DNA of 64,000 bases from the NCBI RefSeq assembly GCF_041260155.1, contig NC_091942.1:2366501-2430500 (forward strand), written 5' to 3'. Positions 47,260 through 58,700 of the stretch are shown in pieces. The translations under genes and the position numbers were made by a program. The notes under the pieces were generated by a model. The model did no database searches. It saw nothing but the letters and a program-made list of their open reading frames with translations, and had not been told where the DNA came from. Source of the stretch: Ptychodera flava. Its lineage: Eukaryota; Hemichordata; Enteropneusta; Ptychoderidae. The number at the start of each line of letters is the position of its first letter. The first letter of the stretch is position 1.

Positions 47260-49239
47260 TGTCTGAGACAGCCCCCACCTGGTCAATGAATAAACCATTG
47301 ATGAAAATGATGATGAAGTGATATTGGTCATCAGATACAAGTCCGGACAATGGTGGAGAATACGTTTATTGGTGTATATGTGTAATTGATAGCTGATGCA
47401 TCGATGGAATTAGCTAGATTTCAGAAATGTAGTTTGGTGTGTGATCAACGACTGCAATGCGGTTATATGAAATCTGAGAGTTATAAAGATGGAAATTTGT
47501 GGACATATGTAGAAGTCCCTCAAATGGAATGATAATGTGTCTGTAGGTATCGTAATTGTTTCCATATTGTTGACCTTGCAATGAATGAAGCTTAATTTTA
47601 CAAGAACAAGAGTAAAACTTGACTTGAAAGTGTAGAGCACAAAGGGAAATACAGGGCTGTTAATTATATTTGTCAATGTAGCAGCTTTATCGAAAATGTA
47701 TTCAGATTCGTAATGAGATTCAGCAAATTTCCCTGTTGTATTACAAGAAAATACTCTGCATAAAAGGCGATTGACATCCCTGTACTTCACTGTTATTCGA
47801 CAATACAATCATAAAAACTAACAAAACTGTATTTCACAAAACTGTGTACAATATATTTAAACTCAGAGTTTGTTTAAGCTGTCATGGTGAAAGTCAGAAA
47901 AGTTTTGAAATCGGATTCGTAGTAAATACACTGCAAACTTCCAAAGCTGATATTCTTGTGTCAATTTTATTCAATAAAACAATAACAACAAACGAACAAA
48001 CATGCATTTACTAACAACATTTTGACTGGTACAAAGTACAGGGCCTGACATGTTGTAGCTCATTTTCATTAAACACCATTAACAAAATCAAATATGGCCC
48101 TCTGGCAGCAACATTGGATCATTACATCAAAATGCAAGTTATATTGTGTTGTCCTTGTGCCAAGTTTGAAAGACATTGGTCAAAACCTGTCTGAGTATTG
48201 GCTGTAACTTTCTTTTGTCATTTCCATTGGAAAAAATCAATATCCTTTTGTTTAATAAAACAGGTGCAACTAGTAGTATCCCTGCTTTCCATTACATAAT
48301 TCTGTATTGCTGTTGACACAACCTGTGGGAAATTTTACAAAATTATTTATCTCTTCTCAAAATCAAGCATAATTGGAATGGAGAAGAATGGTGTGCTCAA
48401 AAGCATAGTTTCAAGATTTTCAAAACTAATCTATGAATTTGACAACAAACGGGAAACATTGTCAACTTTACTAAGGAATCTCCAATTGGTACTGTGGAGC
48501 ATCACTAAATTTTGAAATGACCAAAACTGGTGTCTGGCATGTGGGTGCATCATGTGGGCTTTCCCAAAACATATCTGGACACTTCCCGATTATTCAATAT
48601 ATACAAATCATGAATAATTTCACCTCTTCCCATCTACAATTTCCTATAATATTTTGTCTTTATCTTTAATTAATGGTCATAATAAATCTTCCTAGAAACA
48701 GCTTGCGTAGTTCTTTTAAAATTCACTTTGCTGGTTGCTACAGATTTTCACATCCAGATACTTAAACTTGTAAGTTGTGACAAAATTAGCTGTGTTGATT
48801 TTAGGATATATAGCTTAGCTTTTCAGATATCAACAAAATATTCTGCAGAAAATGTTTTTTCTGATTGTTTGAAGTTTGAACTTTGGTGAACAGTTACCAA
48901 GCATTCCACGAAATTTGCTGTTTAGGGACAAAGTAGCTTTTCTTTTACCTTTTTCCTCATGTATAGTGAGCATTTTTGGGTTTAAAAAGTCTGTAGCGTT
49001 GAATTTTGTGAAATGTTTTTGGGTTCAGCGAAGATTTACTTTGGTATAAAGTTCTACAGGTTATGGTTATTGGTAAGGCTTCATGCATGTTAGTTGTTCT
49101 TTCAATGCCTTAGCAGTTTTCACCACTGTTTACAATGTTTGCTTTAATAAGAGAGTTGTTTCTATGATGTAGAATGATATCGTGGTTTTTACTTTTAACC
49201 TGTAAGGGTGTTGAAAGTGTTACAGTTCATATCTTTTAT
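47260..49239. other. No supported exon; possible GGCT intron
   Basis: Upstream of the first visible GGCT exon. I searched the minus strand for a YGSN-containing exon and did not find one. Contains the dispersed repeat at 48205-48310. Confidence 0.5.
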
Positions 49240-49570
49240 TATATCATACCAGTATATTGATGGTGCAAATGCAGCGATCCGATTGGTCGAGACGTGAAAA
49301 GAACCGTGGTATATTCGCGATAACCTTACCACGGTTGGCACACGCGCGAACTCTCGGCAAGTACAAAAATCCTTTTTTGACGTTTCATCCCAGAATTCCA
49401 ATATACTGTTATGATATAATAGCAATTAATCACACCAAACGACGGTATGCCACTTGATTTTGACCAGTCCACTTCATGTATGCACTCGCCATTGGTCGTG
49501 CATTATATGTCGTGAACTGGTCAAAAATCTCATGGTGTACCATCACTGGGTGTGCTTTATTGCTTTTAAC
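49240..49570. repeat. Dispersed repeat shared with 31200-31450
   Basis: GGTCGAGACGTGAAAAG, GTCGTGAACTGGTCAAA and GGGTGTGCTTTATTGC recur, partly inverted, in the 31200-31450 region. Internal direct and inverted copies of the GACCAGT-type motif suggest a small DNA transposon or foldback element. Confidence 0.5.
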
Positions 49571-50067
49571 TATTTCCACCATTGTTTAAAAACCGAGTCA
49601 GTGTCAACATCTGTGACAGAAGACTGGTTGATGCAATGACATATGCAATGAATATCGTAAACAAACTTATTACAGATATTTGAGTTAATATTGCAGCTGA
49701 AGTTTTATTTTCTTCATGAAATGAGTTATCAAATAGTGACATACAACATATATGTCGTTGGTATTACCAGTGCTTTCTTTTGCAATAAAAATCAGTTCAA
49801 AAGAAAAAGTTCAACTTTAACATACATACACTTATTAAACTGATATTTGACAAACACTGACAATGCATCATCTCTGATGCTTAGCACTAATGTATTTGTA
49901 AACAACTTTCAAATAACCAAAGAAATACCTAGCTATATTTATTATTAGCTACTATTATTATACTGTATTACTTTATCTTTATTGAAGAAAAATTTGAACT
50001 TATTTTTGTATCACACTTTTATTGGCACAAATGTGATGTAAATCCTACATTTACAAGCAAGCAATAA

Positions 50068-50069
50068 AA

Positions 50070-50104
<35 letters not shown>
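50068..50104. repeat. (ATT)n microsatellite
   Basis: About 12 ATT repeats after GCAATAAAAT; might be another LINE tail. Confidence 0.95.
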
Positions 50105-50105
<1 letters not shown>

Positions 50106-50149
50106 AAGTTTAGGGGCTATAAGTATTATATAGAAATCTAAAAACAGTT

Positions 50150-50570
50150 AATTGAAGCTGTGGGACTTCTGAAAAAAGGTGTTGTTACTCCTGAATGGTT
50201 GCCATGGAAACATCTAACATTAAAGTGAGTGTGATTTTTTGGTGTGCTAACCAGAAAACCCCTTATTATCAATTTTTTACATCAATTCATAGTTCTTTAA
50301 TAGGAATTAGGGAAAAAGTAACATTTTCAATCCCAAAATAGTTACTATGGCAACTCGAAACATTAAAATAAGTCTGGCATTTCTGTTCTCTGACCCGAAC
50401 TTCCCCGCTAGATAATTTTCATATCAATCAAAGTAACTTTTCATGGGATATTAGAAAAACTGAAATTTTCAACACCTAAAAAGGTTACCATGGAAACATG
50501 GGGCTGTGAAATCGATATCATATTTGGCCTTTTTGACCCAAAATACCCTTATGGTGAAATTTTCACGGAA
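50150..50570. repeat. 143-bp tandem repeat carrying X-box-like palindromes
   Basis: GTTGCCATGGAAAC (50198), GTTACTATGGCAAC (50341) and GTTACCATGGAAAC (50484) lie exactly 143 bp apart in diverged repeat units. They resemble the RFX X-box consensus GTNRCCNNRGYAAC with one or two mismatches. Confidence 0.7.
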
Positions 50571-51049
50571 ATTGAACCTATTATTATTCGTGTTATTATT
50601 TCTATATAATACTTTATTAATTATTAATTATTATTATAACTAGAATACAACTACACATCCATGCACACTCAGGTTTCTACTTGTATATTTCCAATCATCT
50701 ATTTATACCATATATCCTATCAAGCAGATTAAGTACTAGTATTAAACAATCTATGAAAGCCTGGCTGTAATCAACCGCCGTTGGCGGCGCGGCACCTCCA
50801 GATACCACTGAAGAAAAATTTGCTGTCTTAGGTACTAGTACATTCAAATTATTTTTACAGCCTTTGTAATACTTGAAGCAAATGTTTTTCCTTGCCCACT
50901 GGGCAAACGTTTTTTCCCTAAAAATGGCAAGCAACATTTTATAATCGTCCAGCCCCCCCCCCCCCCAATCAAATGTGCCACCCATCATTGGCTATTGAAT
51001 AGAGTACAGAGTTCACACCGAGAACATGGCCTAACGTTCATTAATAAAA

Positions 51050-52120
51050 TGGACGCCTTTCGTCTTGGTCCATGTTATCGGTCAAAAGAAGTAAATTGTT
51101 TGTCCCTTGCATAGAAAGTCAGTTGGTCTTAACCCAACACGGAGGTTCCTATACCAACGAGAAATAACATCAGAAAGGTGGATTTTCCCATGTGACCGTC
51201 TATCGAAGAGGGTGTCATAAATCTTCGATTTTATCATGGGTATACCTTATTTCGGTGTAAATAAATCTACAGTCACATGGAACAGGCGATTTGAAAAGAT
51301 CTTGAAAATCAGGTGAAATGCCTCAATGACATCAATCTATCGCATGTTGTTGACCCACAAGGAAAATCACGGACAGTATTTGTTTAAACAACGTAAGCAA
51401 TTTCTGAAAATACAATTGGAAATGCACAATGACCGTACCTTTAGTTTGGCTATAGTGCAGAATTTGACCGTTGGACATCCCACTCTGATACGTTCTTCCA
51501 GCAGATTACTTGCGTAGCCAAAGTATTTAAATGTAGCCATGCTAGTACAATCCCAGACTAGCCTCCAAGTCAGTTGTTTAGACTGTCGATACGAGTAGGT
51601 GTCACGTAGTGTTATGCTCGCGAAACTCAGACTTGAAGTGTACTTTACAGAGTTCGAGTTGTGATTAATAATTCAAATTGACATCTTGCTTCATAAATAT
51701 GCATGAAATGGGGCATAGTTTTCCCGGGAGTTTTTCACCATTCCAATGCCGTGAAGCTCGGCGAAGAGCCGTGCGTGCTTGTGGGCTCACTCTTGGGATC
51801 GTGAATCAAAATCTAGAACGTATCTGCCCAGTGCCACCCCATAAAAGCAACAAAATGAAGAGAACTTCTTGTATCGCACGAAATATCGCTATCAGGATAA
51901 GAACGGAGCATGGAGGTAAAAATAGAACATACATGTCATGACCTATGACACTATGGATATATCGATAGACTATGGGACGTAAAAAATTGTTTTACGGCCA
52001 TCGTGATAGGCATAACCTTAGCAACGAGTTGGTAGGACCATGGAGATAGAAAGATTCTACCTCCATGGTGGAAACATTGACAGTGAAATTGTAAGATTGT
52101 AAAATGCTACCACTACTACT
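51050..52120. other. No supported gene
   Basis: Mixed intergenic sequence with short ORFs only; the LINE ORF1-like remnant starts right after it. Confidence 0.5.
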
Positions 52121-52720
52121 ATGGCGACAACTATAGCGTTAACGTTGAAAGAATTGTGGGATGCTTTTACTTTGGAAATTAGCCGAATCGATGCTAATAA
52201 TAAGCTGAGGGACTTGGATCAGAAGATTCAAAGGGTTAACATAGAGGACCTGGTAAAATCCCACTCGAGGTACGAGAGAAGTAAGCCCAGTTGACAACAC
52301 ATATATCACAGTAATAGCTTTGGGCCTAATGCAAGACGAGAATGAAGGACTCATTGAAAAAGTAAATGGATTGATTTCTGTGTTTGGTGAAGATGTTGAC
52401 GATGATGTAAAAGTGATGCAGGTGGTGAGTGCACCTTGCCGACAATAAGAAATATAAGCTGGTGTTAAAATTGTCTTAGAAAATGATGAGCAAAAAAGAA
52501 AAGTATTTCGAATAGAACATATCGCTTGAAAGCTTCGGCTGAGTTCAGTCGTGTCTACTTACGGTCATGTAAAACACATACTGAGTGACTTATCGAATTC
52601 AACTCTCGTAGCCTTCTATATAAGTTACCAAATGGTCAACATTTCCGAATAACAGCCGATAAAAAAGTAGGATCATGCGAAAGTCGAGCGCACAAAATGT
52701 CAGTACGGACAGACCATAGC
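52121..52720 (+). pseudogene. Decayed ORF1-like reading frame of a non-LTR retrotransposon
   Basis: The plus strand reads MATTIALTLKELWDAF, then a coiled-coil-like stretch, a stop, VNGLISVFGEDVDDD, VKIVLENDEQKRKVFR, and after a frameshift AEFSRVYLRSCKTHTE and YKLPNGQHFRI. The order coiled coil, acidic block, 'VLENEEQK..V' and 'V(Y)xRxxKxxxE' resembles LINE ORF1-type RNA-binding proteins. Several stops and at least one frameshift make it non-functional. Family assignment is by pattern only. Confidence 0.45.
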
Positions 52721-54057
52721 GCCGGGTGTAGCCGCCTTTATTGAGCATCTTAACGTTGGTGGATGAACGCAGGGAACGCAAACCTTCGTGAAAAATCCTG
52801 ACCAGTAAACGCTTACATTTTTCTGTTAATGAAACTCATTTGCTGGAAAACAAACAGTTGACATTGTGGGTTTTCAGCGGATTAGGAATAATAGAAATTT
52901 AGTCCATGTTGCCGCTTAGCGAATCTTTAGTGGAGTTAACACCACTGGAACAATGGATCTTCATATTGTTCAAATTTCTCAAAAGTGTTAGCTGAATATT
53001 GTAATACTACAAATTACTCATAAAAACAAGTGTATAACTTAAAAAGGAAAGCAGATGATCTTACATTTGCATATTAAATCGACAGAACTTCACTATCCAA
53101 TTATCCAAAATGAGTTCCAATTGTGTTAGTTGGTATTTTGTAAGAAATTTTTATACGAGGAATTTCATATTTCTGTTATTCTTTTTAGAATAAATCCATG
53201 GGTTCCTGTTTGTAATATATTCCTGTCTTCCTCTCGAAAGTTCTCCTTTGGAAAGGGATGCAAATGGCTTTTTGGCAACCTACTTGGTCAACTTTATATT
53301 CAAGAGAAAGACAACACAACCTGGTAATAATTTTGGTGATTTCCTGCAGTACATCAAACTGTGTCCTGAACTGCCGTTACGGTTATCCTGAATATAATTT
53401 AACCTTTGTATCTTGTAAGGGCAGGTCGCGTCGGTGGAAGACTATGTATGTGTCCCGCAAGAAAGCTTGCGTATGTGCGCGAATATCTGTTTTACTGTTG
53501 CAGAGGTCGTTGACCTCAATTATTCAGCTGCATAACGGTCAATGATCAGGTTCAGAATTGTGAACGATGTACAATGGCGATACGGACTGTGCGAAATCAA
53601 ACAAGTAAATTATTATTCAGGTGTTTATGAAGACTAGCTCCCAGTCTTCTGGCTTTCCTCGGCAACTGGGTTACTAGCTGGCCAAGACGTTCACCCCACG
53701 AGCAGCGCAACAGCCAACCATATTAGCGCGACGTTCTGCTGATGTCTAGTCCTTCAATTTATTATGTTTTGATATTTATATAGCCAAAGACTTGGAGCAA
53801 GTATAGTGTTTATTGTGTTGGCCATTGATATGAACCTTGGCTATAAATACCTCATTACTAGGTACATTGATGAGATGAAAATTTGTATGTAAATTTCATG
53901 TTGAAATAAATAGTCAAGAAATGATACAAAATATTGACACTGCATATAAGATAACTGCCACAGTGCTTTGAAACAAAACAGTATCAATGACACTTGGCTC
54001 ACGCTTGATTCGATATGGCAGGCCAGAGTGAGTATACTTAACTATGTTTAGCCCTGG
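52721..54057. other. No supported gene
   Basis: No exon with splice sites and family signature recognised on either strand. Confidence 0.5.
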
Positions 54058-54700
54058 AAACATGCATACCAAGTTTCAAAGCGATCGGAATATTTAATTC
54101 AGAGCAAATGATATTTTGACCAAAAATGGGAAGTTGCCCCAAAAGTACAAATATAAAAAATTCACCCACAATTTGAAGGTACTCGACCGAGATTGCCTCT
54201 AGGTACATGTATACCAAGTTTCAAAGCAATCAGAATATTTAATTCAGAGAAAATGGTTTTTTGACTAAAAATGAGAAAAATTGCCCCAAAAATACAAATA
54301 TGATAATTTCACCACAATTTTAAGAATTCAGACAGACGACAACCCTAGGATCAAGAGTACTAAGTTTCAAAGCAATCCAATAAGAACAGTGGGAGAAAAT
54401 GATTTTTTTTACTAAAAATGGGAAAAATTGACAAAAAATACACGTATGATTATTTCACCACTATTTGAACAAATCCGACAGAGGCCAGCCTGAGGATCAT
54501 GCTTATCAAATTTCAAGGCAATGGGATGAGCGCTCTCAGAGAAGATTTTTTTGACCAAAAATGGGAAAAATTTCCTCAAAACTACAAAAATCAAAATTTC
54601 ACCACAATGTTTACAATCTAACTTAAAGTCACCATAAACAACCTGCATACCAAGTTTCAACCAAATCTAGCCAATGGTTACAGAGTTTTAGCAATTTGCA
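54058..54700. repeat. ~145-bp diverged tandem repeat, five copies
   Basis: Copies aligned on ACCAAGTTTCAAAG-like landmarks at 54068, 54213, 54359, 54505 and 54649 (steps 145, 146, 146, 144). Each contains TTGACCAAAAATGGG and ATTTCACCACAAT variants. No gene seen. Confidence 0.85.
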
Positions 54701-55512
54701 AGATTTTCTCTTTCTTTACCTCATTTGCATATTTTTGACACTGACATGTTCATTTAAATAAATTTACATCTTCACCCCTGCGTGCACCTGTACACCAAAT
54801 ACAAAGATGTTAGGTGCTGCAGATTTGGACTTCTTGATGTGGTCGAACATACATTCACATATACTAACTAACATACATACCGATACATACATACAGACGC
54901 TGTTGACCTACCATACAAGCTCTTTTTGGTATACATACATATACCAAATGTGAGCTAAAAATCAGAAGAGAACCTACACAAACCCAGTATTTTTTTCACG
55001 TTTATTTAATTCAAACTAAAAGTCCATTACTGTAAGTTTGTCATTGCATTTACTGAAAGTTGAAGAAGTGCTGTCTGTATGCCCCTGACAGATAAACCTA
55101 TCTCACTGGCTCTTTGTCACCTGTGTTGATTTTATCCAATGCCAATGATGCAGTGTAAAAAGCAAGGCTGTATCTAGCCTATCCAACTCAAAGAATGGAA
55201 ATGTGACACACATATCTACAGACTTTCATAACTGACTCAAAGTGACATATCAACTGACTTTCATAAGAAACTCAAAGACCATGAAGTCCATGACTGAAGG
55301 GCAATTGCAGAAAAAATGAATTTAAACATTTGTTCACAAAAGATGGACAACCAAAACCGGCATACCAATTAAAAGGCCAACCAAGATGACTATGCATACA
55401 AAACAGTAACACATTGGCATCTACTATCTTACTGTGAACATTACTGTAGGTTATGACCCACAGATTTGGAACCCTAAACCTGCTATTCTTATAGCTCACC
55501 CTTTAATTTGAC

Positions 55513-55518
55513 TTTATT
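55513..55518 (-). promoter_or_regulatory. Candidate polyadenylation signal of GNPTG
   Basis: AATAAA on the minus strand, about 230 nt past the GNPTG stop codon. Position and motif fit, but the region is AT-rich and no transcript evidence is available. Confidence 0.4.
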
Positions 55519-55748
55519 TCCACATTAATATCTAATAGGATAAATAAATATGTATACTCTTACAAATGAATTGGAATAAGGAACAGTGACAGCAGGTTGA
55601 CTGTTGAGTTTTAGTCATCAAATGTGGATGTCTTGGTTCAGTCTACAAATATTCACAGTCGTCGTGAATTTTCTTGAATGTGTTATCCACCTTGACCTTT
55701 GACATGCTTTGCATCATGGGCGTCACCTCTGATTGGTCAATCTGGCCT

Positions 55749-58700
55749 TCATCTATAGTCATACAATTCATCATACATATGATGCTCTCCATCGCCATCG
55801 GCAGCTGCATAGTGTTCAAAGTCTCCATCTTTGAATGCAAATTCATTTTCATTACCTGCAGTTTGGAATGAGACATCGATTTCAAGTCATTTTTCATCAT
55901 CTCTTTTCTGGCACATGTCTAGGACTAAGCTTTGATTCTAAATCATACCTATCAGCACCTGTCACTCTTGATATTACACTAGAATGAACGTGCTACCTCC
56001 TTAGGGGTAAATTTGATTCATCAAACAGCTCTCTCATAATATTATGCTGATCTGCACTTCTGTGCATTGCCTTGGGTTTACATGGTAGGTCAGGCAGGTC
56101 AATGGTGCCATGATCACGATAGGTCAGGTAGGTCAATGGTGCCATGATCATGATAGGTCTTGAGGGTCAATTGTGTCAAGTCATGATAGGTCCGGGAGAT
56201 CAATGGTGCCACATCATGCAAACTAGAGTCGGCAACACATTGCTATTCTGCGTATTGCACTGCTGCCTGAACTGCCGTGACTCTTGTACATCAAACTGAA
56301 AATCCTTGAAATTACTGTAAAACTGAATAAATATGAAGTCATAGGAGATGTTGCTGGAGTTACTGGCAATGTTTTACACATGATGACACGACTGACCCGA
56401 TAACCTTTCTGAAGGTGTAGATTTGTGCATCATGTATAACACTAAACTATCTGAATATTAAGCAGCAGTTGGCCGTAATGTAGATATATTTATGGCATCA
56501 TTGACTCAAATTTCTGCAAAATTTAATAACTGTATACAATACTTCATGTATATAGCTAAGTGGGTGTAAACATTGTTGTACAACAATTAATTATCTCTCA
56601 GTCAGTTCAGGCTTATCTGTCAGAGATGCATGAGTAGAGACATATGGGGCTCCAGCTGTAAATGCTTGTATTGGTAGCAATACAAAGAGTTCATTCTATA
56701 AGTTTTCATGGACTAAAAGGTGAATCTTTTAAAAATTTACAGCATTGGCAAATGGCACAACAAGATTTTCCAGTTTTTTGTAATCATCAATAATATTTGG
56801 ATAATGTATTATTGGAATCAGTAGTCAATTGCAGATCAATTACAATGATTTTCAATATGAGTGTGTTTTGTTAGTTGACAAATTGGTTGATCAGTGATAT
56901 GCATACATCTGACAAAACATGCATGGATGGATAATGACAGACAGTGTTGAAACACTGCATGAAAGGTACTTTCTTACCGTCTAAGACATTTACATGCATG
57001 TAACATGCATGGAAAATGACAGGATGTGTTGAAACCTTGCAGAAACTGGAGCTTTCTTACCGTGAAAAACCCTTGGTATAAGTTTGCAGGACTCTAAACT
57101 CAACTTCACTCACCAACTTCCTTCTTTGTGTCTTCTGGTATTAATTCCCGTAACCTGTTAACTTCCTCAACCAATTTGTTGTATTCCTTGGATAGAGACA
57201 GTAAGCAAAGCCATATCAGGATCTAACAATTTTGATATTATTGTCTCTGATCAGCTACTTAGTTTCCTAAAAATCTAACCTTTAATTTTTTCACCCTAAA
57301 ACTAACACAGGGATGGTGGCCATTTTGAATTGCAAATATTGTAAAGTGTGAGTTTACTCACTTCATTGCAGGTTTCTAGATCACTAAAACTCTTTAAGTT
57401 TACTCACTTCATTGAAGGTTTCTAGATCACTAAAACTCTTTAAGTTTACTCACTTCATTGCAGGTTTCTAGATCACTAAAACTCTTTAAGTTTACTCACT
57501 TCATTGAAGGTTTCTAGATCACTAAAACTCTTTAAGTTTACTCACTTCATTGCAGGTTTCTAGATCACTAAAACTCTTTAAGTTTACTCACTTCATTGCA
57601 GGTTTCTAGATCACTAAAACTCTTTAAGTTTACTCACTTCATTGCAGGTTTCTAGATCACTAAAACTCTTTAAGTTTACTCACTTCATTGAAGGTTTCTA
57701 GATCACTAAAACTCTTTAAGTTTACTCACTTCATTGCAGGTTTCTAGATCACTAAAACTCTTTAAGTTTACTCACTTCATTGAAGGTTTCTAGATCACTA
57801 AAACTCTTTAAGTTTACTCACTTCATTGAAGGTTTCTAGATCACTAAAACTCTTTAAGTTTACTCACTTCATTGAAGGTTTCTAGATCACTAAAACTCTT
57901 TAAGTTTACTCACTTCATTGCAGGTTTCTAGATCACTAAAACTCTTTAAGTTTACTCACTTCATTGAAGGTTTCTAGATCACTAAAACTCTTTAAGTTTA
58001 CTCACTTCATTGAAGGTTTCTAGATCACTAAAACTCTTTAGTTTACTCACTTCATTGCAGGTTTCTAGATCACTAAAACTCTTTAAGTTTACTCACTTCA
58101 TTGAAGGTTTCTAGATCACTAAAACTCTTTAAGTTTACTCACTTCATTGCAGGTTTCTAGATCACTAAAACTCTTTAAGTTTACTCACTTCATTGAAGGT
58201 TTCTAGATCACTAAAACTCTTTAAGTTTACTCACTTCATTGAAGGTTTCTAGATCACTAAAACTCTTTAAGTTTACTCACTTCATTGAAGGTTTCTAGAT
58301 CACTAAAACTCTTTAAGTTACTCACTTCATTGCAGGTTTCTAGATCACTAAAACTCTTTAAGTTTACTCACTTCATTGCAGGTTTCTAGATCACTAAAAC
58401 TCTTTAAGTTTACTCACTTCATTGAAGGTTTCTAGATCACTAAAACTCTTTAAGTTTACTCACTTCATTGAAGGTTTCTAGATCACTAAAACTCTTTAAG
58501 TTTACTCACTTCATTGAAGGTTTCTAGATCACTAAAACTCTTTAAGTTTACTCACTTCATTGAAGGTTTCTAGATCACTAAAACTCTTTAAGTTTACTCA
58601 CTTCATTGAAGGTTTCTAGATCACTAAAACTCTTTAAGTTTTACTCACTTCATTGCAGGTTTCTAGATCACTAAAACTCTTTAAGTTTACTCACTTCATT

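Noticed and set aside
50695..50988. 97-aa minus ORF starting MMGGTFDWGGGG
   Set aside because: The Gly run is a poly-C tract in a dispersed repeat shared with 40535-40640.
55643..55900. Methionine-rich minus ORF ending KIHDDCEYL as the last GNPTG exon
   Set aside because: No acceptor gives the needed phase with a pyrimidine tract. The overlapping frame from the acceptor at 55856 (CTGCAG/GT) joins in phase and gives an acidic C-terminus.
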